A stretch of DNA of 64,000 nt from Crocodylus rhombifer (taxonomy: Eukaryota > Chordata > Crocodylia > Crocodylidae). The stretch is from assembly GCA_038503035.1 (NCBI GenBank), contig JAVSML010024717.1, positions 62,001 to 126,000 of the forward strand, written 5' to 3'. The position numbers were made by a program, and so were the translations under genes. This document shows, piece after piece, positions 1 to 12,579 of this stretch (position 1 is the stretch's first letter; each line of letters starts with the position of its first letter). The notes below the pieces were generated by a model, which did no database searches, was not told the DNA's origin, and saw only the letters and a program-made list of their open reading frames with translations.

Positions 1-3000
1 TTTGATTTGTTCCTTCCTTATTGGAAGACTTCAATTATAGAAAGCACATGAGAATTTAGTAACTACATATTAGTGCATAATGATGATCTTATAATTAGGG
101 TTATAGGTGAGCATAAGGGGATAAAAAATTATATGAAGCCAATTCTGACCTGCCTTGAGATCTTCCAAGAATAAACCTGAGCCTGCTGGGGCTTTACCTA
201 GTGCTCAAACCACTAACATAGGATAAAACAGGACTCTTGGTATGATTATCCAAGCAACAAATAGAAGTGCAAATTGTCATATATATAAACTCTGTGGTTC
301 AAATTCAGGTGAACTCCAGAGTATGTTGGAACGTCTTTCATGCACTCCATCCACATGAGCTTGGAGTTAGAAAAATGCTCTTTACTTACACATTCAACAC
401 TGAAGTGTGGTTAGACAAACTACCTAAAGCTCATGAACAGAACCAAAATCAAAACATGGAGCAAATGAATAGATATTTGGGAGTGAATCAACTTCCAAAG
501 ATCCTATTCCAAACATACTGAGATACAAAGAACAGCAATCAGAAAATTCTTTAATACAGGAATGTGTCTTAAGGGCTGAATTAAATTCTGGAAACAAAAT
601 TAAGGCAATAAACTGCTAGGTTATACCAATGCTCTCTCTCATACCTTTGGAATACTGAAATGGTTCAAGATAAATTTGAAAGCCCTTAACAGGAAGATGA
701 GGAGTTTCCTTACAAGTTATAGCATTCATTATACAAACACAGCCCCACAGAGAGGCTGTATGCACCTCATGGGGTGGGTAGAAGAGGCCTGTTTGAGTTT
801 TGAGCATCCTGCAATAGTCCTGTAAAAGGCTTAAAGAAATCCTTTTTGGTGAAAATTCTGCAGGCTATGCACCCCACCCTCCCTTAATGGTTCTGCTCAA
901 TGGCAAAATGCAGCCCATTTATTACAAGAAAGGTAAACAAATATTTCTCATATGGAGGGGGAAGTGAGGAGAAGATATCCCCAATGATTAGGCTATTGTT
1001 AGTTCTTTTTTCATTACAAATATTAATGAATCCAGGGCATTCTCAGGATTTTTCTGAGCTAGCCTTTCATTCCTCCAAGCTAGGAAGGAAGCACCATTTA
1101 GTCCAAGGCCTTGCTCTTCTCACCTAAATAAAACAATGGGAAAAAATTGAGAATCTGTATTTGCAAGCAGAAAATGAAGTATAGAAATAAATGAAGACAA
1201 TGCAATTTGAGCTGATTTATAGGTAACCTTGAGGCTTTTGTTAATAAGCTGCTGACTGTGGGAATAACAATGTCAAATGAAGCCATGTCAAAATCTATCC
1301 ATTGACCTTGAGCTCTGTTTCCACTGCTGCCTCTGATGCACAATGGGATCATTTCCCTGAAGAAAAATGATTCTGCCTGCACATGCATGTGGGTGTAAAC
1401 AGCAAGTGGGGGTGACAGGAGGATTTTACTGGTGTAACTAGGGCAGGGTGACCGGGGCAGATGCCCTGGGCACTAAATTGAGGGGGAACAGAAAAAAATA
1501 ATCTGCTGTCTCAGCTTCATGATCACACAGGCAGAGGCAGCTACCCTAAGTCACTGCTGCTTGTGTTTCTAAACAGCAGGTACAACTTGTTCCCTCGCAT
1601 TTGGAACTTCTCTGTAGCGTTGTGAAAGAAGGACCAGTGAAGACTGCACCATTGCTTCTGTCATTCCAGGAATTATTTACCACACTCCTGCATCTGCATT
1701 TGATGCTAGTCCCAATGCTACTCCACTGAAGTAAAAGGATTCACAGAAGTGTAAGATTAGCATCAGGTCCTACGTCTGCCATGACAGAATAGCAGCACGC
1801 AGTGTACAGGTTCTCTGCTAACTAAGCTAGTATAAAGTATATCTACGCTATTTAAGTCCGTCCCTTTGGTTTAGCATCTGTTTTCTCTCAGATGTTCTGT
1901 ACCTTGTCCCCATGTGCCTGCAAATCTGACTTAAATAGGATTGACCACTAGAGGGCATCACACTAACATAAGCGCATCCCAGATCACATTTCATATCATT
2001 TTGATCAGGGCAGTTTTATACCTAGAAATCAGGGATGGGTAGAAATGAGTGCAAGGTCTTGTAAAAAGAAAGATGTGTGCGCCCAGGGCCTGTAACCCAC
2101 CAGGAAGCTTCATTAAATCTTTGCTGTAAATAAATTTGAAATCTATCCATGCTAGAAGCCAGAATCAGGATTTCCTCCTCCATGTATAATATATATATAT
2201 ATTCAGCTGTGATTGTGAACTTCACAGATCAGAGACATCTTTTGACAGGTGGCATTATATTGGATGTTTTCCTATCCTAGAAAAAACCCCTCTAAAAGTG
2301 CTCTCTCTAAAGCAAGCTTGAAATGTTGCAAGGAGTTTGATAAGTTCCACCATCCAACAAGTTCAGAGAAGTACTTGCAAGTCATCCATTATTGATTTTA
2401 ATGACACTGAATTGAAAATGCATGGAGGTGGGAAGTGACTACTGCAGAATGGGGCTAGATATATCATGGGTATGCGGACATATTTAATGTGCTGCTCCAA
2501 GTCAGATGCCTAAGCACAAGTGCAGGGTGGGAGCTCACATGCATATGACCCTCATTTCCTATTAGCTGTTTCTATATGCCTCTGGGGTTTTTGACTTGCC
2601 CTTTAAGGTATCTGTTTCTCCCTGTTAGTATAGGCTTCCTGAACCTGGCCAGACTGTATTAGTTAGCCTTCCAACATTGACTGCATAAAATCACTGGCAC
2701 TTGAACCCAGTCGGATGGGATTGCTTCTCTGGAAATGATGCCTAGATTTTAGATGCTGGGGTGCCTAACTGCAAGTGTCTCTGAGATCAAACAGAATTTG
2801 GCCCCAGATGCCTAAATATTAGACAATTCACTGACTAGCTTGTAAGCACCTAAGTCTTTAATCAGATCTAGCCCTAGAGCACTGTTGCTTAATCTGAGAT
2901 GTGCAGGCATAATTATATTCAGTCTGCAGCAGGAAGCAGAATTAATTTTACTTTCATCTACAAGGAAATTGACATAGAATAGATCAAAATAATTACTTTT

Positions 3001-5164
3001 TTGAAGGTTTAAATCATGTAAAGACAATTTTAATGAAAACTCTATGTGTATATATATTACTTGAAATGTGTGAATAGTAAATGATTCTTAATTCATTGCT
3101 TTTCATAAATAATATATCTTTCTAAATGCATTCATCATTCTGTGCATTTGTTATTTGAGCATGGCTTAGAGGTGAATTGCTTCTCAAGATCCTCTTCATT
3201 TGCAAAAAAATATATATTTTAATTTTGTTCTATTTTAACTTCCCTTTCTCCAAATCATAGATACTTATATTTCTTGCAGTCCTTGCAAATAACACAGTAA
3301 ACCCTTACTAATTCATACTAATCAAAAAGCAGGTATTGCAAATTAGCAAAGTTTGCAAATTAGCAGGTTAATAAATAAGTATAAAGCAAGGATCAAGCAT
3401 CATCAAAATAAAGTTTTCTCATTCTTTTTGACAGTTGTATATTAGTTTTCATTATTTATTTTGAAGTTATACATTTTCATATACATGTAGTATTTGTTGC
3501 TAATTATATCTTAGCATTATGAAATTTCTTGATTATTACTGTTTAGTAGTAAACTAGTAAATATGTGTTGACAAGAGAGGAGAGACTAATTTTTATACAA
3601 ATAATTAAATGTAATGATTAATAAAAAGGCAGATTTAAAAAAGTTGAAGGCTTGGAAACTTGGCCATGATTCAGTGAGGCACAGTGTTTAAGCTCTCTGT
3701 TAAATCAAGGACATAATAATTGTAGGCCCAAGCCCAGAATCTAGATACTGGGACTGTCTAAACTGCATGAGCAGTAGGAATCTGGGTTTTCCCTTCACCA
3801 CAGAAAAACACGGATTTCCCCCTTCCCCTTAAGAAGAAAAATGCGGATTTTCTCCTTTAAAAGAGAAAAACACAGGAAATGGTGGGTTTCACCTTGCAGG
3901 CTGGCAGAATTCTAGCCTGCAAGGAGCTACCTGGTGCTAGGGGGGTGGGAGGAGGGCAGTCGGAGGCAGGGGGCACCACATTCATGCATGTGGCAGCTGG
4001 AAAGCAGCTGCCATAGCTCCCTCCAGGTAAGGCTGAGAGGTGCAGATTTAGGCCCTCATGGTGAGGGAAGGGTGGAGGACTGGGGGTGCTGCCCAGCCGG
4101 GGTGGTGTGTGGAAAATGCCAGCTCTTAGTTTTCACTTATTTTTAACTACAGAAAAAAAAGAGAGCAATTCTTCTGTTACAAATAACCTGAAAACACCAA
4201 AAAAGTCCAACAGAAATACATAAAGTTAAAAATAATGTGAAAACTCTGGTTTTATCTTGTAAATCATGATTACGCACCTAATAGTGCTAACTAATGTGGC
4301 ACCACATTGCACCCTTGAAAAGATCTCAGCGCACCTCAGGATGATATGGCCCTCTTGTTAAAAATCACTGCCTAGGCCTTTTGGTCAGGAAGCTAACAAG
4401 CAGGCATGTTTGACCAGAGCTTGAGCTGGGATAAACTGATGTAGTTCTATTTAAGTCAACCAGCTTCTGTGGGGACTTTTGGTTGCACAACGCTTTTGGC
4501 AAACGGAGTGCCTAGGGATTTATTTAAGAAGAATGTTTTAGGCACTTATTTTGAAAAAATGCTGGCTTACTATTGTACTGTCAGGTGCACACCTGCATTG
4601 GTCAAGAGATGAACTGGACCATAAAACATGCATTATGCATCTAAATCTGGATCCAAGATTTTTCTGATTTTACAAATGGAGATATTGAGATGATATAAGA
4701 GCTTGAATGACCTTCCTCAAGGCCAGAGAATAAACTGGGATTAGAAATCAGAGCTGAAATCCTGGCCACAATGAAAACACTATCTATATTTTCCACTGAA
4801 ATCATTGAAGCCAAGTTTCACCTTGAGGGTACGTTTACATTGACCTAACTAGGGTTTAAATCTGGCCAAAAATGGTGGGCCCGACCGATATAAATGAGCT
4901 CAACTGAGTAGGTGAACTAGCTTAGATGGGGAACAGGTTAACCTGATCTATCAAACACTTGCACATGTGCAGTCCATGGCTTGGAAAGTCCAGCCACAGA
5001 CCCCAGCCCCTTGATTATGCTTTTCCTATTATCCTGACCAGGCTACTCCCTCCCCAGACAGACAATTGACTCACAGATCTGCTAACCCTCTGGCCCCAGT
5101 TTCTACTAAATCCCACCACCCCCTGCGCTGGACCTGTCAACCCCTCCCTGCAGACTCTCAAGCA
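1..5164. other. Unassigned AT-rich sequence
   Basis: I see no host exon and no confidently classifiable repeat here. A short (AT)n tract lies at about 2187-2203. A hairpin with 10-bp arms (cttgcaggct / agcctgcaag) lies at about 3892-3922. The stretch near 4806-4880 begins like the foldback MITE ends seen elsewhere (gggtacgtttacat) but I could not find a partner end. All open frames are under about 115 codons and show no recognisable family features. Confidence 0.5.
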
Positions 5165-6000
5165 CAGGGATGAGCAAAATATGGTCCATGGGCTAGATCC
5201 AGCACACCAAGGGATTTTATCTAGCTCTGGTTCCCTCAGCCCTGCCCAGCCCAGGTGTGGGAGGCAGCCTGGGCCTTGGTACGTGCAGCCAGTTCTGCTG
5301 CCAGGGCTACAGGACCAGAGCCCACAGCTCCCTGCCCCCTCAGCAGTGCCCAAGCCCCAGCTGCCTCCTGTAAGAGGCAGCAGCTGCGGTAGCCAGAGTG
5401 GAGCGCTGATCCCAGCTACTCCCCCCTCCCACGGGTGGCACAGCTGGAGTGTAGCCCATGGGGGTGGGGCATGTGGGCTTCTGGCTGTGGGTTCCCCACT
5501 TTGCTACTTCTGCAGCACAGCGGGGCACACAGGGTCTGTGTCACTGCTTGGAGCCCTGTGCTGTCATGGCAAGGCACCCCCTGCCTGCCCAACAAACCAG
5601 GGGGCACAACTCTGTGCTGCTGCTGCTGCTGCTGCTGCTGCGCCGGCAGGGGGTGCCTTGCCATGGTGGCATAGCAAGCATGCAACTCCCAGCAGCAGAA
5701 TCAAGCCTCCCTGCCCCACTTTGCTCTGGAGGTGCCAGGGGGAGGGCAGGAAGGCAGGGAGCCCTGAGCTTGCAGTGGCAACCTGCATCCACTCCTGCCT
5801 CCACCCTGCACACAAATCTGGGGGGCACATGCCCTCCCCATATCCCCCTCCCTGGGAGTGCACACAGTGATGGGGAGCTGCCCCCTGGATCAGCCACTCA
5901 TAACTTCCTCCCACTCTTCAGCCAGGCCCTGCAGCTGCACATTCCTGCCCCGGCTCCACACACCAGGGTGTCTTGAGTCTGTCAAGGTTGAGAACCACTG
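5165..6000. mobile_element. Probable hAT-derived non-autonomous element
   Basis: The left edge reads CAGGGATGAGCAAAAT and the right edge reads as the inverse of CAGTGGTTCTCAACCTTG. Both fit the loose CAGnGnTnnnCAAnnT pattern of hAT terminal inverted repeats. The flanking 8-mers (ctcaagca and ctcttagg) match poorly, so the target duplication has decayed or two different elements abut. The interior is GC-rich and gives long frames on both strands with biased composition, which I do not regard as genes. Confidence 0.5.
5615..5641. repeat. (TGC)9 trinucleotide repeat
   Basis: Nine uninterrupted TGC units lie inside the hAT-like interior. The poly-Leu, poly-Gln, poly-Ser, poly-Ala and poly-Cys runs in overlapping frames all come from this tract, which is another reason to reject those frames as genes. 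Confidence 0.95.
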
Positions 6001-6905
6001 CTCTTAGGGACATGGTATTCTCTATCAGTAAGAAAAGGAAAAACCAGTTCAGAAATCTCTCATTTGCATATTATTATTTACCAGTCAACCAAACAAAGTT
6101 TTTGTTATTTTTGCTTTGAAATCAGCAGAAGAGAGGGGAAGTTTTCTGTACTAAAAACAGGGAAACTTCAAAAAGGCAAAGAGCTAGACTCTATCGGGGT
6201 CCCATTTTACTTTGGTTTCTCTTATCTTTAAATATAGAGGTGTCTGCAAGGTAAGACCTGACTAGAATAGAACTAGATCCAAAAAGAGGCATGAATGGGC
6301 CAGCAACAATGGTAGCAGAGAGCTAACTCCTGGCAAGGCCTATCTTGGCCAGAAATAGTAAAGGAGAGCAAATTTTCCAACTGGACCAATGGCAGTTGAG
6401 TAGAAGCTAGTTAAACTACCTTTTCAGGACCCTATTCTGTGGTGGTCCTGGTGGAAGCATGCTCAACAATGCTGTATGGGACTGGAGTCAACTATCAGGA
6501 GAAGGATATGTTTGGCTGTCAGCAGCTATAGTTTCTCTGACTCGAATCATGAATGGGGAATTTTGAGGTCAGGATGCTAGCAAACCAGTGAGATCTTTGG
6601 AGAAATAGTGTCAGGATGTTCTAAATTGTACTGGTGATGTAAACCCACACAAACTAACCCCAGGACTCAGGGCTGCCACACTGCATGCACACCTATCTGT
6701 TCTTGTGCTGAACACATCTTAGCTCAATGCAAGAACATAGCCTTAGATGTTTAGTGATCACTTTGTTCCTTTTTACCTTGTAGAGTTGATCCTGGAAGCT
6801 AGAAACCTTACTTTTTCCTTTTCTGAATCTGGTAAAACCACCAGAGGTATTGCTATTGTTATTGCTTGTGCATCCTTCTTTCTCTCCCTATATCTACTAC
6901 TTCCA
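6001..6905. other. Unassigned spacer
   Basis: I see no gene, repeat terminus or RNA gene in this stretch between the hAT-like element and the next MITE. Confidence 0.5.
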
Positions 6906-7117
6906 GGGTGTGTCTACGCAAGATGCTTCATCTCCATAACAATGAGCTATGGCAATGCAGCTTATCACTTTGGTGAGGTAGCGTTGGCAGGCATGTGCCA
7001 TGATGCCAACACCACTGCACAGTAGCAACAAGCTACTGTGCAGTAGCTCGGCGGTTAAAAGTAGTAAATGGCTGCACAGTAATAACTGCACAGTCGGGTG
7101 CACATGTAGATGTGCCC
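6906..7117. mobile_element. Foldback MITE, GGGYRYRTCTAC-ended family
   Basis: The left end gggtgtgtctacgc and right end tgtagatgtgccc are inverted relatives. They are flanked by a 3-bp direct repeat, cca at 6903-6905 and 7118-7120. The interior repeats 'tgcacagtagcaa'-type motifs in inverted order. The 3-bp duplication is compatible with a PIF/Harbinger-type transposase, but no transposase gene is present. The same termini recur at many loci in this window. Confidence 0.75.
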
Positions 7118-7772
7118 CCAGAGTGTGTAAGTATGCATTGTATAAGACCTCTTATAAACAGAAAAGAGCAAATCTGAAATAGCTGGTCTGAGAAACCACC
7201 CACAGACACCATTAAAACATTCACGGGTGAATGAATAACACGATCCACCTGACATCCTAGGTAGTATGTTGGTGTGATCCAACCCTTCCAAAAAGTCTTC
7301 CTCCTCTGGGCCATCAAAGAGAGAGAGAAAGTGAAAGTTAGGAACCAAACATTTCTACCCTTTTAACCAAGGCTTTTAATCTTTACATATAAAGGTTAAA
7401 ATACTCAGGACTTTCACCCACAGAGAGTGAGAAGTGCTGCCGAGTTCCTTTCTATTGTTAAATAGATTGTATTCAATAGTTCTAAGAGCAACTCTTTAGA
7501 GTGTTTGTGAGTTTTTTATAAAAGTTGTCTTTCAATGTCAGCTTCGCTAATAAAAATGTAAATATAAAACTAATCTTGTTACATGACCATTCAATAAATC
7601 CTTGCAAGAGCAAATCAAATTGTCTAGTTGTTCTTCAAGTACCTTATTATGGCATCCAATTCCTTCAGGAGAGTTAATTTAGGCCTGCTAGTCACAGGCT
7701 TCTATTATTTGACAAGCCTGCCATGCATATCCTAGAATGATTCTCTACCATCCCAAGTCTTGTTTCACACTA
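7118..7772. other. Unassigned spacer
   Basis: AT-rich sequence with no recognisable feature. Small frames on the minus strand at 7033-7348 have no family resemblance. Confidence 0.5.
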
Positions 7773-7956
7773 CATTGGGGTGACCAACCCGCAACACGAC
7801 ACGTGGCATGGGCATCCTCAGTGTGTGGCATGCAGCGCTGGGGAGCTGGCAGGACGCAGAACACAATGCTACAGATTGGGCAGGGATGGGATCAGAGTAG
7901 CCCTCTGAAAAGGGAAGAGCTAATTTTTGGCCAACCTGCCAAAAAGATAGGCCCCT
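7773..7956. mobile_element. Short hAT MITE with 8-bp target duplication
   Basis: The element begins CATTGGGGTGACCAACC and ends ...ggcccctg, an inverted relative of it. It is flanked by 8-mers matching at 7 of 8 positions: tcacacta (7765-7772) and ttacacta (7957-7964). An 8-bp duplication is the signature of hAT transposition. The 184-bp length leaves no room for a transposase, so it is non-autonomous. Confidence 0.75.
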
Positions 7957-8245
7957 GTTACACTAGATGAATACTGTGATGACCTTGTCCAGATGCACTT
8001 TGTGGGGGAGGGGGTAATTTTGGCTTTAGCTACAACACTTTCTATCTGGTTTAAAAATAAATACATAAGTAAATTACATCAGAAAACTATTTATAGTCAC
8101 CATGGTTTCAATTTGCTTCTCAAAAAAGTATGCAAATTTTAATCTGGTGGGGGTGGTGAATAGCAAAAGTTGCATAAAGGAAGTTTTTTATCTGTGTCTG
8201 TCTGCTTACCTATCTACCTAGGACTTCAAAGGACTGATCAAGATA

Positions 8246-8745
8246 CAGGCAGTCCTTGGACTTATGACACAATAGGTTCCTGAAAACTGCATCTTAAGTC
8301 TAAGCATTGCAACTCAGAACTGATTTTCCCATAGGAAACAATGTTATAATGGGGGATTGGTTCCTGAACCAAGGCCCAATACCCTATTTTCACCAAAAAT
8401 AACCCAGAATTTTGTACTCAATCAATTATAGATTGGTAATATAACTACAATAATGTATTTATACTGTAAATAGCAATCATATTGATTTGGAAGGACTTTG
8501 AGGTGACTTTGCTGGCTTTTTGAAGGGCTCTGGAGTCTTGTCTGCTTTCTTAAAGAAAGCGTCCAAGGAAGTTTGGACAGATGTTCTCCAGGAACAAACT
8601 TGTTTGCTGGCATCATGTCACATTGCATCGGATCAAGCGTTCTAAAGTCGAAACTGGTGTCAGAAAGTTGAAACAGTGTCAATTTATAAATGCTTGTAAG
8701 TGCGAAATGTTGTAACTCAAAAATTTGTAAGTTGAGGACTGCCTG
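8246..8745. mobile_element. Tc1/mariner (Tigger/pogo-like) non-autonomous element
   Basis: The terminal inverted repeats are caggcagtccttggacttat on the left and gtaagttgaggactgcctg on the right, each flanked by TA (8244-8245 and 8746-8747). TA duplication with CAGGCAGTCC-type ends fits the Tc1/mariner superfamily. The roughly 500-bp interior has no transposase-like frame; an 86-codon minus-strand frame at 8422-8682 has no DDE-type features. Confidence 0.8.
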
Positions 8746-9780
8746 TACAGAGTTTTCCAGTGCTCAGGGCGTTCCTCCATTCTACAGTTAAACTTTTTGA
8801 GAACAAGCTTTGGTCTGCTTTAGTCCATTTTGATTATATTAACTGTCAGTTATCTTGCTGACAACCCAAGGGCAGCATCACCTGCTTTTAGCATTTAGAG
8901 CCTTACATAGCAAGTGAACTGGGTTAACATTTCTTTACCTTCTAATTCCCAGAGTGTACCTTGGTATTTGAACTGGACTGCAACTTCCCTTAAGGCATGT
9001 CATTACCTTATATATTAGGCTTATAAAAGAAAACTGAAAAGTTTATCAAGAGAGAGATTCAGCAAATCTGTACCTTTAAATCTTCCCTTTGTAACTCTTT
9101 ATTAACATTTTTATTGTGTGCTTTGAAAAATCAGCAATTGTAATCACATGTAATAAATGAACAAGCTGAGACTAGCTGACCCATAAAAATGCAAGTGAAG
9201 AGAAACCTAATGCTAAAGCAAACAATAGCTATATTACAGGTTTATTAATGATAGAGCACCACTTTCCAAACTGACAGCCTACTTTACTTAATGTCTTCCA
9301 CTTCCTATTTAGTCTTTCTGTTAATGCTGTGAATTTGCTTACATCCAGTTACAGATGCAGCATTATTATAATTTATTTTTATTTTTATTGCTTTAGCAGA
9401 TAGAAACTCTTGTTATAGCCCAGGACTTAATTTATTTTTCAAATTTTCCGTGAAAAAACAAAAGAAAATTAACATTTTCAGGTCTATAAATACATTTTTA
9501 GTGCAAATAAATGTAGTAAAAATTCTCTTCTCTTTAAAAATGCCACTAAAACAAAAACTATTAGCATAGCCCAGGTCAAAATGCTTAAACAAAAATCAGA
9601 ATTTTAATCAGGAAAAAAACTATTTTAATGCTTCAATCTGAAACTTACTATTAATCTGGGGAGCTGTTTAGTTAAAAAGCAAATTACCAAGAGAAGTACT
9701 GTCTCTTGTTGATGACAAATTGTTAGGACAATCTTGTTCTAGGATTTGAGAGAGAAGTTGTATGTTGTAAAAGTTATGTG
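8746..9780. other. Unassigned AT-rich spacer
   Basis: No gene or repeat boundary is recognisable in this stretch. Confidence 0.5.
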
Positions 9781-9989
9781 CAACAGGGCAGTCTGGCCTT
9801 TAACAGGGAGCAGTCACCCTGTTGGAAAAGCCCCTCTGTGGGTATTTAGATAATGAGGGATTGTCCCAGAAGCTTAAAAATCCCAGAGGAGAGAACAGGG
9901 GGAGGCTAACTATGTGCAGACACACTTGCCAGCAGGATACCAACTGTAAGTCAAACAAACTTGCTATCGAGAAAGGTGACACTATTATG

Positions 9990-10032
9990 CTTTGGCCCCA
10001 TTCCAGGGCCAGAACCTGGAATGGGGCCAAAG
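9990..10032. repeat. Perfect 18-bp-arm hairpin
   Basis: The arms are ctttggccccattccagg (9990-10007) and its exact reverse complement (10015-10032), separated by the 7-base spacer gccagaa. Weaker inverted similarity extends outward: gcagacacacttgcc near 9918 against an inverted ggttgcttatcctg-containing stretch near 10140. The hairpin may therefore be the centre of a larger decayed foldback element of about 9.8-10.2 kb. Confidence 0.85.
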
Positions 10033-10400
10033 AGTTTTTTGTTTGATGGTTTCTTTGTGCTGTGCAAAGACTTTGCACTTATCTGGAGGACTGGCTAAGG
10101 AGTTCTCTTTATGGAGCAAAGCCAGCCTCCAGGAGCAACAGGATAAGCAACCTGTGTCTGCATGCTCAGAAGCCTTTTGCCATCTCCTCTCTCCTTCTTC
10201 TCTACATAGGGAATAACTGTGTTTTAAATCCACAAAAAGGATTTTTAGAAGTAGTTTTATTAAAACATATTATTTATGCTTATTTTGTAAGCGTGCTAAT
10301 ATTTTCATAGAAAAACATGTATTTGAGAACATTTTGGTTACATGTAATGTCATCCTTCTTACAGAACTCACCTAGTAATAATTGGGCTTTGTTTTTAGCT

Positions 10401-10700
10401 AGAGTTAAGAACAGTGTGCAGGGCTGTGAAATAGGAACTACAATGCCAGTAGTATCTAGCAGAGTTGCAGAAGAAAGAACAACTGTATTAGTGGAACATT
10501 AAGTCCTTAAAAAAGAAAAGAGTCTTTAACACCTATGAGATGAAAAACAGAAGTAATCAGGAAGGCCATCAAGTAGTCATGGAATGAATCAGGTGCTCAC
10601 TGGGTGCCTCCTCATTGCTGTCACTTCCAGGCAGTTTGTTTTAAACTTTGGGTGGAACAGGAATCAAAGTGGGGTGCAACTGTACCCTTCTGGATATGCT
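10401..10700 (+). repeat. Unclassified dispersed repeat, copy 1
   Basis: This block aligns by eye with 41952-42285 in the same orientation. Shared landmarks in the same order are 'tgtgaaatagga.ctaca', 'ttgcagaagaaag', 'agtggaacattaag', 'ggcagttkgttttaaactt' and 'caggaatcaaag', then 'gtgcaactgtacc' and 'tctggata'. I could not assign it to a transposon class: no terminal inverted repeat, poly(A) tail or protein match is evident. Confidence 0.75.
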
Positions 10701-12004
10701 TCTGATTCTCTTCCAATGCTATGATTCTGCTTTCTTGGACTGTCTAAATTTAAAAGTCACGTTGTGCTTTAGATTATTTTTGAGTTTTAAAATGACTTTT
10801 AAAAAGATGAAAGACATTTATAAAAAAAATATGAAGAGTTTGGCCTCTTCTAAAACAGAAATTAAACCCTGATAGAATTAAAAATAGATCTCCGAAAATT
10901 AACACGCCCACAAAAATTAAACGACTTCAAAGATACTCTGAGAGCACGTCCACACATGAAAACACGTGCGCTTGCAGCAGCTTAAATAGAAGCGGTGCAA
11001 ATTTGAGCCAGGGCTTTTTGCTCCAGCGCACATGGTCAGACATGGACTTTGTTGTGGAGCAAATTGTGCCACTTGGGGCAAAATAACCCTGCCTGGCTCC
11101 TCCTGGATCTTCAACCAGGGGGAACTAGAACAGTATAAAAAGCTACCCTGTCCTGGCCCCAGCAATATAAAAAGCTGCCCTGGCAAGTAGGTCAGGGCTA
11201 CTAGGTCTCAGGAGCTTCTGGAGCCCAGCCAGTTGGTACCCGGGGACACTGCCCCTTGTGCCAGCTGGATTGCTGAAGCATCCCTGAGAGTTCCCTGCAC
11301 CCTCTACCCACTGCAGCAATCTGGCAGTGGGGGCTGCTGCCTGGCTGTGACCTGCTGTTCACCTGCCCGACTTGGATGGGGACTGCAGAGCCATCCTGGG
11401 CCAGCTGCCAGTGCACTTCAGTTGCAGGGTTGGCCTTTGTGGGGCACTACTGCCATGTGTGCCCCTGCCCATCCATCTGGGCAGCTATCACCTGGAAGAT
11501 GTTCTGGGTGTGGTGCCCTGCTTTGAACTGTCAAAGCATGTCCTCCTGGCTCCATTTTCCAGGAGGTCAGCCACAGCCAGATGAGTCCAAGGTACCAGCT
11601 CTGAGCAAGCAGGGTCCTGTCTCTGGCCTCCCTAGCAGGAATTCTGGTGTTCTCTATTGGAAAACTGAAAAATCCCTGATAAAAAAAAAAAATCCCGAAG
11701 TCACTCTGTAAAATACCCCCAAATCCATGTTCCTCCACAAGTAAAACAAAAGACCACTATAAAGACAGAGAGCAAGGCAGAGACAGAAATCAGTTGGACA
11801 ATGTTTTATTGATATATCTACAGTGTTAAAGCAAGTCTCTTATCATAATAATAAAGTAAACTCTAAATACATGTTTCATGAATTCATAAATACATGTTTT
11901 GCTGCACTGCACTCCCACAGGGCAATGGTCCCCACACAAGGGGTTTGGGCACCCCAACAAGTATGGGATGGTGGGGCAGGGATTGGGGGGTTGGGGGGAT
12001 GGTG

Positions 12005-12215
12005 CTGGCCAGGGCAGGGGGAGGGGGCCTCAGGGTGGCTGGCACGGGGAGGGGCCATCCCCGGCAGAGATCAGGAATCTCAGGGGGGCTGGTGGGGTGA
12101 GTAGCTGGCCGCAGTAGGAGTCGGGGACCTCAGGGGGGCTGGTGGGGGTAGGGGCCAGCCACGGCAGGGATGGGGGCCTTGGGGGGGGCTGGGGGAGTGG
12201 GTGGAGCCATTGGGG
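12005..12215. repeat. 50-bp-period G-rich minisatellite, about four units
   Basis: The unit 'caggg(t/g)ggctgg' recurs at 12031, 12081, 12131 and 12181 (the last degenerate), exactly 50 bases apart, together with the neighbouring 'ggccagccacggcaggga'-like block. G-runs on the plus strand make G-quadruplex formation possible; that is inference. Confidence 0.85.
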
Positions 12216-12279
12216 TCCCCCCACGGTCCCCTCTCCCCCTTCTCCAGCCCCCTGACCCCTTACTCACTGGCACCACAGC

Positions 12280-12328
12280 CCTGGTGCTGAAACACACGGC
12301 CTCACTGGGTGTGTGTTTCAGCACCAGG
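12280..12328. repeat. Hairpin with 18-bp arms inside the MITE
   Basis: The arms cctggtgctgaaacacac (12280-12297) and its exact reverse complement (12311-12328) are separated by 13 bases. This is seen directly. It probably belongs to the foldback structure of the surrounding element. Confidence 0.85.
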
Positions 12329-12450
12329 ACAAGGACCAAACACAGAGCGTCTCCAGAGGACCAGGGCAGCCTGAGTGTTTCCATGGAGGACCTAGCTTCT
12401 GGTTGCTTCAGGGCTGCTTTTTTTAATGTTGATTTTTTTTTTTTTTTGAA

Positions 12451-12472
12451 GACCCCTGGATATCCAGGGGTC
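12451..12472. repeat. 22-bp perfect palindrome (core CTGGATATCCAG)
   Basis: A fully self-complementary 22-mer is preceded by a T-run (about 12433-12447). Equivalent palindromes occur at 38773-38792 and 48037-48060 in related elements. Confidence 0.9.
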
Positions 12473-12579
12473 TAATTTTCTCCCCATGCTGCAAACTTGC
12501 AGTGCAGGGAACATTTTTTTGTTCCTGCATGTGCCTGTTGCCCTGCCTCAAAGGGGCATGCGCGCTTGTGGACATGCCC

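Larger units (their letters stand above)
10942..12579. mobile_element. Large foldback MITE with GGATATCC palindrome
   Basis: The left end gagcacgtccacacatg and right end cttgtggacatgccc are inverted relatives. They are flanked by the 3-bp direct repeat tga (10939-10941 and 12580-12582). Inside are a four-unit minisatellite, an 18-bp-arm hairpin and a 22-bp perfect palindrome at 12451-12472. The palindrome sits next to 'catgctgcaaacttgcag', a pairing also present in elements at 38.6 and 47.9 kb. No transposase frame is visible, and the GC-rich frames on both strands overlap the minisatellite. Confidence 0.75.

Noticed and set aside
5181..5870. 229-codon plus-strand open frame with overlapping long frames on both strands
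   Set aside because: It lies in a GC-rich hAT-like interior with a trinucleotide repeat. All frames are open there because stop codons are rare in GC-rich sequence, and no domain is recognisable.
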